This document shows positions 48,657-56,884 of a stretch of DNA of 64,000 bases, piece by piece. The translations under genes and the position numbers were made by a program. The stretch covers positions 1 to 64,000 of the forward strand of contig NZ_CP045687.1 in assembly GCF_009601705.1 (NCBI RefSeq). Direction: 5' to 3'. The stretch's first letter is position 1. Every line of letters starts with the position of its first letter. The stretch comes from Sulfolobus sp. E5-1-F. GTDB taxonomy: Archaea; Thermoproteota; Thermoprotei_A; Sulfolobales; Sulfolobaceae. The notes under the pieces are model-generated. The model was not told the origin of the DNA. It saw nothing but the letters and a program-made list of their open reading frames with translations, and made no database searches.

Positions 48657-49571
48657 ATGGTTAAGATACTGCTATTCTCTCCAACTCCTAATGATTTTAA
48701 GAGAGTTGGCGTTTATGATAACGGTAAGGTTATTGACCTTGTAAAGGCTTATGAACTATTGTATGGTGCTAAACCCCCGAATTGGTTTTACGATACTAAG
48801 GATTTAATTGAGGGGGGAGAGGGTTCAATACTACTGATAAAGACTGTTTTAGAAGGTTTGAGGGGTAATGAGGACAAAGTATCTTATGATCCAGAGAAGA
48901 TTTTCTATTACCCACCAATTACTAATCCAGAGAAGATTTTTCTCTTAGCTGTTAATTACAAGGCTCATGGTAAAGAGACTAACAACGAGCCACCCAAAGA
49001 GCCTTACATATTTACTAAGTTTTCAAATGCGTTAATTGGTCATAATCAACCAATACTGTATCCAAAGGCGTCAAATAAGGTTGACTACGAGGTGGAGCTC
49101 GCAGTTATAATTGGGAAAAAGGGCAAGTATATAAGAAAAGAAAAAGCTTTTGACTACGTATTTGGTTATACAGTGTTCAATGATATTAGTTATAGAGATA
49201 AACAACTTCCTTCAGAGATGCCTTATGGTATGAGGTGGGTTCACGGGAAAGGTATGGATACTGGAGCCCCAATGGGTCCATGGATAGTTACCAAGGATGA
49301 GATCCCAAACCCTTACGAATTGAAATTGACTTTAAAAGTTAACGGTGAGGTTAGACAAGATGCCTACGCTGAGGACATGATATTCAAGATCGATCAGATA
49401 ATTGAGTACTTATCAAACGGTATAACATTAAAGCCTGGAGATGTAATATCGACAGGGACTCCCCCTGGAGTTGGATTAGCTACGGGCAAATTTTTGAAGC
49501 CTGGAGATGTAATTGAAGCTGAGATAAGTAAGATAGGTATCTTAAGGAATTATTTAGTAAAAGAGGAATAA
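48657..49571 (+). CDS. fumarylacetoacetate hydrolase (FAH) family enzyme
   Basis: The 304-residue protein has the FAH catalytic domain from about residue 92: [20 protein letters not shown], the metal ligands in [15 protein letters not shown] (Glu-x-Glu, about 142-156) and [13 protein letters not shown] (Asp), then [18 protein letters not shown] and a final [30 protein letters not shown]. Members hydrolyse or dehydrate 2-oxo acids, including dehydratases of sugar-acid routes in Sulfolobus. It follows the TPP enzyme by 30 bases, so both may handle one 2-oxo acid. Confidence 0.88.
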   Translation: MVKILLFSPTPNDFKRVGVYDNGKVIDLVKAYELLYGAKPPNWFYDTKDLIEGGEGSILLIKTVLEGLRGNEDKVSYDPEKIFYYPPITNPEKIFLLAVNYKAHGKETNNEPPKEPYIFTKFSNALIGHNQPILYPKASNKVDYEVELAVIIGKKGKYIRKEKAFDYVFGYTVFNDISYRDKQLPSEMPYGMRWVHGKGMDTGAPMGPWIVTKDEIPNPYELKLTLKVNGEVRQDAYAEDMIFKIDQIIEYLSNGITLKPGDVISTGTPPGVGLATGKFLKPGDVIEAEISKIGILRNYLVKEE

Positions 49572-49573
49572 AA

Positions 49574-50200
49574 TTAAATCTTTATTATAACGTAATTTAT
49601 TCCCAAATATACTAAGAAGAACAATGGTAATATAAGGTCTGGTGTATCTAAAATAACTTCTCCAATCCATAAGGTACCTAGGCTAAAGAGTAATGCTGAA
49701 AGAACAAATTTTAAATGAGGCAATCTAATTTTAGCCACTTGAGATTTTAGTATTGCTGTTAGAATCACTACTATTAATGAAGCTAATATGGCACCCATTA
49801 ACGCTGACGAAAAGCTTTGAGGTATAAGGGCCAGTATTACTAGTGCAGCTTCAAATCCTTCAATTGCTGAAACTGTAAACACTACTGATAATCCTTCTTC
49901 TTTTTCTTCTCCTCCTTTCTTTTTAATCCCTTTGAACGATCTCCTAGCACTCCTTATTAATCTGTAACCGAAGTAGAATAGAATTACTGCTGATGCCAAA
50001 AGTATATAATTTAACGGAACCAAGTAAATTAACCTACCTACGGTAAAGGTTGGTATGAGGACTACTGCAACACCTAATATCGCGTATATAAAGGGTAAAT
50101 TGTTTTTGTAAATATTATGATATATTGCAGCTATTGCTCCAGCTTCAGTTAGTTCAAGAAGGGAAATTCCTAGTGCAGCCAAAAATACACTAACATCCAT
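49574..50200 (-). CDS. membrane protein with duplicated acidic motif, COG4280-like
   Basis: The 208-residue protein has six or seven spans. Two similar acidic motifs in helices, ISLLELTEAGAIAAIY (about 13-28) and VSAIEGFEAALVILAL (about 110-125), suggest an internal repeat with Glu residues facing each other, as in cation transporters of the FTR1 or UPF0016 type. A highly charged loop (KGIKKKGGEEKEEG) separates the halves. Metal or cation transport is inferred, not shown. It converges with the FAH gene with a 2-base gap. Confidence 0.7.
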   Translation of the reverse strand: MDVSVFLAALGISLLELTEAGAIAAIYHNIYKNNLPFIYAILGVAVVLIPTFTVGRLIYLVPLNYILLASAVILFYFGYRLIRSARRSFKGIKKKGGEEKEEGLSVVFTVSAIEGFEAALVILALIPQSFSSALMGAILASLIVVILTAILKSQVAKIRLPHLKFVLSALLFSLGTLWIGEVILDTPDLILPLFFLVYLGINYVIIKI

Positions 50201-50238
50201 AAATTGGGTTCATGAAAATAAGTTAATAAAATTATAAT

Positions 50239-51471
50239 TCATCCTTTGACCCTTTCCCATTTACCTTTAAACAAAACGAACTTACCCTCCTTAGCTACCA
50301 ACTTTCCTTTCCTTATAACAAATTTTGGAGGCGACATGAAACGAATCAAATCTATAACGTCATCAGCATCAGTTACTAGCAAATTCGCCTCATTTCCAAT
50401 TTCAATCCCATAATTTTTAATTCTCCATGCCTTAGCTCCATTAAAAGTTATTAAATTAATTGATGAAATCAATTCTTCAAAGCCAGTCATTTGATCCAAA
50501 TGGATAGCCATAAAGAGAACTTGCAACATATTACCTATTCCTAAAGGATACCATGGATCCATAATACAATCATGACCCAAGGCTACATTAACATTAGCTT
50601 TTAACATCTCCTTAATAGGAGCCATTCCTCTCCTTTTAGGATACCCATCAAACCTACCTTGAAGAACGACATTTATTAAAGGATTTGGTATAACAGTTAT
50701 CCCAGCTTTAGCTACGTATGGCAAAATTCTAAACCTATATGCTGAATCCCAACTGTGCATTGCAGTAACATGGCCAGCAGTAACTCTCCATTCCCATTTA
50801 TTCTCGATAGTCTCCTTTACCAAAACTTCCAAATACCTCGAATTTGGGTCATCAGTTTCATCGATATGCCCATCAACATCCTTGTTATACTCTCTAGCTA
50901 ATTCAAACGCAAACTTAATAGACCTAAACCCATCCTCTCTGGTAATCTCGTTATGAGGAATTAACCCAACATTATCTGCACCATTATCTAAAGCTCTCCT
51001 AAGAAGTTCGTCATTCCCCTTCTCGGTAAATATCCCATCTTGAGGAAATGCGGTAATCTGAATATCTGCTATTTCACTACTTTCCTCCCTAACCCTTTTA
51101 ATTGCATTTAATAATTTGAATGATCTTTCAGTAATATCAACGTGTGTTCTTATCCAAAGTGTACCATATGCTACAAATAGCTTTACTGCAGTTAGCGCAT
51201 TTCGAATTATTTCTTCTTCACCTATTTTATTCCTTATATCTTGCCAAATCCTTATTCCTTCCCACAATGTACCACTTTTGTTCACAGCCCTGGTAAAAGC
51301 ACTGTCCAAATGGAAGTGCATGTTAAAGTACGGTGGTATTACTAGTTTCTTTTCAGCGTCTATTACTTCATCATTACCTTTACATTCTCCTATACAATTA
51401 ATCTTCTCACCATCTATCCCAATATCTACGATCCTTCCGTCTAACAGTTTTGCATTCCTTATCGTAATCAT
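50239..51471 (-). CDS. amidohydrolase, cytosine-deaminase-like
   Basis: The 410-residue metal-dependent hydrolase has the amidohydrolase marks: PPYFNMHFHLDSAF (first His pair, about 47-60), WIRTHVDI, DGHIDETDDPNSRYLE (about 200-215), TAGHVTAMHSW (about 232-242), ALGHDCIMDPWYPLGIG (about 297-313) with the metal Asp, and a C-terminal strand LVTDADDVIDLIRF. The pattern HIDE and GHDCI with PWYPLG is that of CodA-type cytosine deaminase and relatives. It would deaminate cytosine or a similar ring or amide. It starts at ATG 51471; MscS is 26 bases further upstream on the same strand. Confidence 0.85.
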   Translation of the reverse strand: MITIRNAKLLDGRIVDIGIDGEKINCIGECKGNDEVIDAEKKLVIPPYFNMHFHLDSAFTRAVNKSGTLWEGIRIWQDIRNKIGEEEIIRNALTAVKLFVAYGTLWIRTHVDITERSFKLLNAIKRVREESSEIADIQITAFPQDGIFTEKGNDELLRRALDNGADNVGLIPHNEITREDGFRSIKFAFELAREYNKDVDGHIDETDDPNSRYLEVLVKETIENKWEWRVTAGHVTAMHSWDSAYRFRILPYVAKAGITVIPNPLINVVLQGRFDGYPKRRGMAPIKEMLKANVNVALGHDCIMDPWYPLGIGNMLQVLFMAIHLDQMTGFEELISSINLITFNGAKAWRIKNYGIEIGNEANLLVTDADDVIDLIRFMSPPKFVIRKGKLVAKEGKFVLFKGKWERVKG

Positions 51472-51497
51472 TTGGTAAAATCTTAAATCGTGAGTTT

Positions 51498-52424
51498 TTA
51501 TCTATTATTACCGCTAGTAGTCGCAGCCTTAGCCTGAAGCTCTCTTACTGTTCTCATAGTAATTTTTAATATTTCACTTCTTGGAGGTTCTTCATGTATA
51601 GTTTTGCAGATTGTATCGATTCCTAGTATGTAGGTATTTAACGTAGTTTCCAGAATTTTAATTGAAGGTTCCTCAATTACGAAATCCAGTTTCTTTATCT
51701 TTTCCTTAAGAACGCTTATTAAGACATCAGGATCTATGTCCTTGGAAACCTCATACTTAGTTCTAACCTTTCTTCTTTCTTCTCTGTCATGAATAAAGAT
51801 TGCAGCTTGAATTATTATACTATTTGGTATCTTCACTGGAACTTGATCATCAGTGAATATTGTAGTATACAACAAGGATATGTCTGTTACTGTACCGGTA
51901 TACCCTGGAATCAAGAAATCGTTAGAGAAGAACTTCGGAGGATAAGTCGGAGCTATTAGACCGTATTGCCACGTCGATATCGTTACTCTATCTCCTACCT
52001 TATAAGGTCTAGAGATTACTACCATTATCCCTCCGAATATATTACCAAGTACAGTTTGCGCAGCTAAACCTACCACTAATCCGGCGAAACCACCTGCTGC
52101 TAATGCAGCACCTAAACTTACTCTCACTAGTACAAAGAATCCTACGAAAGCTATGACATACCCAATCAGTCTAATTAAAAATGAAACACTACCAGCGTTA
52201 TCGTACCCTATCACATTTCCTAATCTATTCCTTATAAGAGACCCTATGAAGTATGAAACAATAATTGCAACTATAAACCAAATTGCAGCGTAAATATAGA
52301 GCAGATAATCACCAGAGATTATCTTAAATACGCTTGATAATATGAAAAATCCTCCACCAATTGCTACACCAGTTAATATCGCAGTTAAGATGAGTGCTAT
52401 TATTCTTCTTTCGTTTAAAGCCAT
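51498..52424 (-). CDS. MscS-family mechanosensitive channel, full length
   Basis: The 308-residue protein has three or four spans, the pore helix (ASLGAALAAGGFAGLVVGLAAQTVLGNIFGG, about 103-134 region), the start of the beta domain (VISRPYKVGDRVTIS), a Tyr/Pro-rich insertion (APTYPPKFFSNDFLIPGY) and the family's TVTDISLLYTTIF, VPVKIPNSIIIQA, then an alpha-beta C-terminal domain. It opens under membrane tension to protect the cell from osmotic shock. The insertion (about 157-172) is unusual for MscS but is also implied in the decayed copy at 3980 (WIWGGPIIGE). Confidence 0.92.
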   Translation of the reverse strand: MALNERRIIALILTAILTGVAIGGGFFILSSVFKIISGDYLLYIYAAIWFIVAIIVSYFIGSLIRNRLGNVIGYDNAGSVSFLIRLIGYVIAFVGFFVLVRVSLGAALAAGGFAGLVVGLAAQTVLGNIFGGIMVVISRPYKVGDRVTISTWQYGLIAPTYPPKFFSNDFLIPGYTGTVTDISLLYTTIFTDDQVPVKIPNSIIIQAAIFIHDREERRKVRTKYEVSKDIDPDVLISVLKEKIKKLDFVIEEPSIKILETTLNTYILGIDTICKTIHEEPPRSEILKITMRTVRELQAKAATTSGNNR

Positions 52425-52648
52425 ATTATTACCTATTGAGAAAACGTTTATATTATTTATGGCTAGTTTAGGAAAAATTAGTATTACATACTATACTAAC
52501 TAATCCTTTTGGGAGTGTTCTCATGCAGTCATCTTATTCGATATTTAATTGTAAAATTATATCAGATTAGAAATTTTTATAATTAGTCACCTTAATCTAG
52601 AGGTAACGACGAAACTAGAATGTACAAAATAGCTTGATAAGCTTTATG

Positions 52649-52706
52649 TGCGAGAACTGCGAGTTTTTTTGAGCGGGCGAATAGCATGCAGCTCGCAGCT
52701 CTCGCA
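52649..52706 (+). promoter_or_regulatory. long hairpin at the transposase start codon
   Basis: TGCGAGAACTGCGAG (52649-52663) pairs with CTCGCAGCTCTCGCA (52692-52706), 14 of 15 positions as Watson-Crick and one as G-U. The ATG at 52686 lies in the loop, 3 bases before the right arm. Such a fold could block translation from read-through transcripts. Confidence 0.6.
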
Positions 52707-53610
52707 CAACTAATACTTTTGATTTTAAGAAATTTAAATCTTAAAAGAAAGTACAAGCTAAAGGAGATTGCACTAGCGTTAGCAGCATACTCCTTGGGAG
52801 TTCAGATCACGAAAATAGGAATCCCACCATCAACACTACTTGAGGAAAGTGGGAATAAGGAGGAGAAGGGAGAAAAGGTCAACATGTCCATCATGTAACT
52901 CGAATAGGGTAGTCAAGAACGGCTCATCCAGAGGGAAAGAAAAATACAAGTGTAAAGTGTGTGGAAGAACGTTTTACAACACGCTGAAGCACAGAATGGA
53001 TAGAAAACAAAGGGAGAGAATCTTAAAGGAGTACTTGAACAGGATGAGCATGAGGGCAATATCAAGAGTTGAGGGAAAGCCATTAACTACAGCCTAGTGA
53101 AGAGGATCGGAGCTAAGGCCTTCACGAGCTTAATAATATTGAAGAGTCAACTCAAGAGTTTCGTGGCCAAGTCTACAGTGTTTGACGAGTTCTGGACTTA
53201 TCTTCGTGTTAGGCATGGGAAGGTTAGAGCGGATCTCTGGATTTGGACTGCTCTTTCTGATGGGGTACCTTTTTACGAGTCTGGGGACAGAAGTTATGGA
53301 ACTTTCCGTCTCCTCTTGAGCTGGCTACCTAGGAGTGGGGTAAACTATACTGATCACTACTGTGTTTATCAAGTTCTTGATAAACGCGTGGCGAGCAAGA
53401 GGTACACTTACATTGTGGAGAGTCATAATTCTTGGTGTAGGTCTTGCTAGGTTAGCTAGGGATACTAAGGTTAATAGGAGTCAGAGGATGGTGGAATATA
53501 GCTTGGCCTTGTTGAACGTTATGTATCTTCACGTGTTCTCAAGGGAGATAACGCCCTTAAACGAGACTTACTTGAGGACAGTACAGTATATTAGAGACTG
53601 TCTGATATAA
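52686..53610 (+). pseudogene. IS1-family transposase, three frameshifts
   Basis: The reading passes through four open segments. Segment 1 (52686-52898) is a helical lead. Segment 2 (from about 52880) has the zinc finger CPSCNSNRVVKNGSSRGKEK, CKVCGRTF and the helix-turn-helix RERILKEYLNRMSMRAISR. Segment 3 (53097-53450) has the DDE part with ADLWIWTALSDGVPFYESG. Segment 4 (to 53610) ends the protein (RSQRMVEYSLALLNVMYL). The first break is an extra A in GTCAACATG. The second, at CCATTAACTACAGCCTAG, is explained by losing one copy of a TACAGCC repeat. The third is at about 53440-53452. Repaired, it would be about 310 residues. Confidence 0.85.
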
Positions 53611-53688
53611 TTTTACTAATAGTTCTCGAATAAGATGACTGCATGAGAACACTCTCATCCTTATTATCCTTAAATGCTATTTTATTAC

Positions 53689-53841
53689 ATGGGTTATAGA
53701 TCTCGTCTTTACCATATTAGGTTACCGAGAGTTTACAGGGGTTATTACTTTTATCTAAAAAGTAGAAAGTATTTATTGTCTAGAAAATACGCCCTAAATT
53801 ATGCAAAGAAGAGAAGAAAGCTAATATTCTGGTATATCTAG
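53689..53841 (+). CDS. small highly basic protein, 50 aa
   Basis: An ATG at 53689 gives MGYRSRLYHIRLPRVYRGYY followed by FYLKSRKYLLSRKYALNYAK and KRRKLIFWYI, stop at 53839. It is rich in Arg, Lys and Tyr with almost no acidic residues, like small nucleic-acid-binding or ribosome-associated proteins. It lies 9 bases before the next gene's start, so the two could be co-transcribed. No family recognised. Confidence 0.45.
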   Translation: MGYRSRLYHIRLPRVYRGYYFYLKSRKYLLSRKYALNYAKKRRKLIFWYI

Positions 53842-53850
53842 TAGACTTTA

Positions 53851-54447
53851 ATGATATTTAGATATTCTAATGGTACTATAAGCTCAGAAGGTTTAACGTT
53901 GTGTAGCGTAAAGGTTGAAAGAAATCAAATCATTGTTGAGGGTAGCTATAATTTGTTGCTAAAACGAAAAGGGTTTAATAGTTATGATGTTTACCAATAT
54001 AATTCTAAAATTGGTGAAATTAAAAATTTCAATCTACAATATAGTATGTTTAACTTCATTGTGAGTAGACCGCAGTTAGTTGCATTCATGAGAGGATATG
54101 AGAATAGCGTAAAAATCTTCACTAGCGCGAATACCGAAGTCGGAGAAATAAAGAGAATTCAAGATGGTTTAGAGGGATATCTAAATGACGCATATGATCC
54201 ATATATCATCATAATCTACTTATTACTACTTTCGAATTTCTCTAACGCAATGCCATATCCTAGATACAGAAGTTCGAGGATTTCGAAATATAGGGGACTA
54301 ATTTATTTTATTCCACTATTGTTAATAGTGGTTTATCTTATTCCCCTACCTTACTATATAGATCTTGCCATCTACATAACGTTGTTGATAATATTTTATT
54401 ACTTCTTTGTAATGAGACGCGTCTATCAGCCACCACGTCAAGTGTAG
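53851..54447 (+). CDS. membrane-associated hypothetical protein, 198 aa
   Basis: The first 120 residues are strand-rich (IIVEGSYNLLLKRKGFNSYDVYQYNSKIGEI, FIVSRPQLVAFMRG, VGEIKRIQDGLEGYLNDAYDP), recalling the LURP-one/scramblase-like beta barrel that ends in a hydrophobic helix. Residues about 117-130 and 151-190 hold two or three hydrophobic spans with a basic Arg-rich link (YPRYRSSRISKYRG). A role at the membrane is likely; function unknown. It converges with the coiled-coil gene, overlapping it by 10 bases. Confidence 0.6.
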   Translation: MIFRYSNGTISSEGLTLCSVKVERNQIIVEGSYNLLLKRKGFNSYDVYQYNSKIGEIKNFNLQYSMFNFIVSRPQLVAFMRGYENSVKIFTSANTEVGEIKRIQDGLEGYLNDAYDPYIIIIYLLLLSNFSNAMPYPRYRSSRISKYRGLIYFIPLLLIVVYLIPLPYYIDLAIYITLLIIFYYFFVMRRVYQPPRQV

Positions 54448-55796
54448 AGCTCCTCTAATGAATCAATACTCTTCCATCCTTCATCCTTGATTTCCTTAAA
54501 TGCGCTGTTTATTTGCATAGAATGTATCTTAACATTATCAGTAATATCAATAGTTTTTAGATACTCACTAAATATTTGAAGATCAATCAATGGCTCAGAT
54601 AGATCTGACTTCTTGAAAACCTTCCCTAGAATACCCTTAGCCCTTCCCTTATAAACTTGAGGCTGCACTACTAGAGTGTTTCCAGTAGTTGTTTTAGCTA
54701 TTAGGAATGGTACGACTAAAGTGATATCCTCAACTAAATCAAGACTAGTATTATAAAATGATTCCAAATACTTAATGAAGTTCTCAATATCTTCCTTGAC
54801 CTTACTAGCCCTATTCTTAAAATCATTGGTTATATTATCAAGATCCTTAATTGCTTTGTTTATGTTCTCTATCTCAGAATTTTTACTTGAATATAAAGAA
54901 TCTAGTTCCTTTCTTAAATTTCTAATCCGCTCCACGTGTTTTCCGATAATTGAATCCTTTACTTGTCTTAATTCATTTAACAGATTTTCAAATTCATTCT
55001 TAGAGTTTTCAAATTCATCTCTTCCTACAATTCCCCCTTCATACTTCAAACTTGCAATAATGTGTCTAGTTGTTGTATCGGTGAGTCTGGAGACTTTGGA
55101 ATTAATCTCATTATTTGTTTCATTATATATCTCGTTATAGACTTTCTGAATCTCGTTATCGATCTCTTTTTTCTTGTTTTCAATTAACTCATTATATTTT
55201 TTATTAATCTCATCTAGTTTCCCAGCGTATTCCCTTTTTATCCTCAATCTAGCATCATCGACCTCTTTTAATAGGTTTTCTAACGATGTTATTGTAGATG
55301 AAGCTTCAGCCTTTAGGTTAATCAAAGTATCATTAATTACCTTTACATCATGGTCACTAAGTTTGGAATCTAGCATGGATAATTGATAATTTATGTTTGA
55401 AGTAGTCTTTGCAACTCTAAGTAACTTACCAATCTCAACATTTAGTAAACCAACTAGCGTTATCTCACTTGAGCTTACACGCTCTAAATTTATCTTCTTC
55501 AAACTAGAAACGAACGTTGCATAATCATTTATTGAAGAAAATTGTGAAGCTATATCATTGAATTTTGGGTAGATATACTTTAGTATTCTTGAGGAAGTTC
55601 TTAAAGTGCAATCTAAAACTAAAAACCCTTGTTCAGTCTTTTTTATTAGCAATGGCCATCCTATTATTGATGCTCTTGCAACTTTCTCTTTCTTCTCGAG
55701 GTCTAAATTCAACAAAGAGATTGCGATTTGTTTATGAAAATTTAACTCATTATAATTCTGATCTACAGCTAAAGGAACAAAATACGTTTGCATCAA
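54438..55796 (-). CDS. coiled-coil protein, 452 aa
   Basis: The N-terminal 130 residues form a globular part (YFVPLAVDQNYNELNFHKQIA, ASIIGWPLLIKKTEQGFLVLDCTLRTSS). Residues 150-345 are a long charged coiled coil (KKEIDNEIQKVYNEIYNETN, KNEFENLLNELRQVKDSIIG, SEIENINKAIKDLDNITNDF). The C-terminal 100 residues form a second globular part (LVVPFLIAKTTTGNTLVVQPQVYKG) that repeats the sense of the N-terminal one. No Walker motif is present, so it is not an SMC ATPase. Sulfolobales-type protein of unknown role; structural or trafficking roles are possible. Confidence 0.75.
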   Translation of the reverse strand: MMQTYFVPLAVDQNYNELNFHKQIAISLLNLDLEKKEKVARASIIGWPLLIKKTEQGFLVLDCTLRTSSRILKYIYPKFNDIASQFSSINDYATFVSSLKKINLERVSSSEITLVGLLNVEIGKLLRVAKTTSNINYQLSMLDSKLSDHDVKVINDTLINLKAEASSTITSLENLLKEVDDARLRIKREYAGKLDEINKKYNELIENKKKEIDNEIQKVYNEIYNETNNEINSKVSRLTDTTTRHIIASLKYEGGIVGRDEFENSKNEFENLLNELRQVKDSIIGKHVERIRNLRKELDSLYSSKNSEIENINKAIKDLDNITNDFKNRASKVKEDIENFIKYLESFYNTSLDLVEDITLVVPFLIAKTTTGNTLVVQPQVYKGRAKGILGKVFKKSDLSEPLIDLQIFSEYLKTIDITDNVKIHSMQINSAFKEIKDEGWKSIDSLEELYT

Positions 55797-55823
55797 TAAT
55801 ATTTAAAAGATAAAGATAAAAAG

Positions 55824-56801
55824 TTAGAGCCTAAAGCTAACCTTCTTCTTTTCAGCTTTCCAATCAACGTTAACTGGTGGGAGACCTTTCTTACTTCTAA
55901 TGTAATTATAGGCTGACAACGCAGCCTTAACTCCCTCAGCTGCAGCTACAACTGCTTGCTTATATGGAGTTTGAGTAACATCTCCCGCTGCAAATATTCC
56001 CTCTCTACTTGTTCTTCCTAACTCATCGATAACTATCTCGCCTTTTTCATTTAACTCAATAAACCCTTTTAGAAACTCAGTTTTCAAGACATAACCCATC
56101 TCAATTATTACACCATCAACTCTCAACGGTATTATCTCATCCCCCTTCTTTAACACAATCTCCTCGACCTTATTGTTGCCTCTTATTTCTAAAACTTTTG
56201 AAGATGTAAATATTTTAACGTTAGGCTTATTTAATATATTCTTTACTATCTCTTCCTCACCAGCCAGATAAGAAGATGAGGTAATATAATATGCTGGGTT
56301 TGCGTAATTTGACAATAATTCTATAGCTTCTATTCCAGGCTCGCCTTCACCTACCACTGCTGCTGGTCTACCTTTAAAGAACGCAGCATCACATATTGCA
56401 CAGTATGATACTCCCTTTCCTTTAAACTCCTGCTCTCCAGGAACATTAATTTCTCTTGGAGTTTTACCAAAAGCTAAAATTACAGTCCTTCCAGCATATT
56501 CACCTTTAATTCCCTTTATTATGAATAAATCAGACTCTTGTATAATCTCCTTAACTTCTTCTCCATAAATGAATTCTGCTCCAAACTTCTTAGCTTGCTT
56601 CTCAATTTTTTGTGCTAAGCTCAATCCTCCAGTTGATTCCACTCCGGGATAGTTTTCTATTAAATCTGTTAATGTTAATTGGCCTCCAAGATCTTTTGAA
56701 AGTACTAGCGTTGATAGTTTTTGTCTAGAAGAGTATAATGCTGCACTTAACCCAGCAATTCCTGCTCCAACTATTATTGTATCATATATCTTTAACGGCA
56801 T
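55824..56801 (-). CDS. thioredoxin-reductase-like flavoprotein, no NADPH motif
   Basis: The 325-residue protein is a low-molecular-weight thioredoxin-reductase homologue. FAD fold: [18 protein letters not shown] (about 10-26); redox pair Cys134/Cys137 in YCAICDAAF; second FAD site [23 protein letters not shown]. In the NADPH domain the glycine loop reads [11 protein letters not shown] instead of GGGxSA, and the HRRxxxR motif that holds the phosphate is replaced by YYITSSSYL. So NADPH is unlikely to be the donor; ferredoxin, F420-like or NADH use is possible. It lies 83 bases downstream of the membrane Fe-S protein gene, on the same strand. Confidence 0.88.
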   Translation of the reverse strand: MPLKIYDTIIVGAGIAGLSAALYSSRQKLSTLVLSKDLGGQLTLTDLIENYPGVESTGGLSLAQKIEKQAKKFGAEFIYGEEVKEIIQESDLFIIKGIKGEYAGRTVILAFGKTPREINVPGEQEFKGKGVSYCAICDAAFFKGRPAAVVGEGEPGIEAIELLSNYANPAYYITSSSYLAGEEEIVKNILNKPNVKIFTSSKVLEIRGNNKVEEIVLKKGDEIIPLRVDGVIIEMGYVLKTEFLKGFIELNEKGEIVIDELGRTSREGIFAAGDVTQTPYKQAVVAAAEGVKAALSAYNYIRSKKGLPPVNVDWKAEKKKVSFRL

Positions 56802-56884
56802 ACTATATCTCTTTTATACTTTATATAATAAAAAGTTATCTTTTGATAGTCTGTAAATAAGTTAAGTATGAATAAAAAATGTTC

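Larger units (their letters stand above)
52511..53656 (+). mobile_element. IS1-family insertion sequence, 1146 bp, transposase dead
   Basis: Perfect 28-base terminal inverted repeats lie at 52513-52540 and 53627-53654. Flanks ATCCTTTT (52503-52510) and ATCCTTAT (53657-53664) match in 7 of 8 bases, fitting an old 8-base target duplication as IS1 elements make. The encoded protein has the IS1 zinc-finger, helix-turn-helix and DDE parts, but is frameshifted. It resembles Sulfolobus ISC1173-type elements; I cannot fix the name. Confidence 0.88.

Noticed and set aside
52860-52900. Programmed frameshift in the IS1-type transposase, as in bacterial IS1
   Set aside because: No A-run slippery site is present at the break, and two more breaks follow, so decay explains it better.
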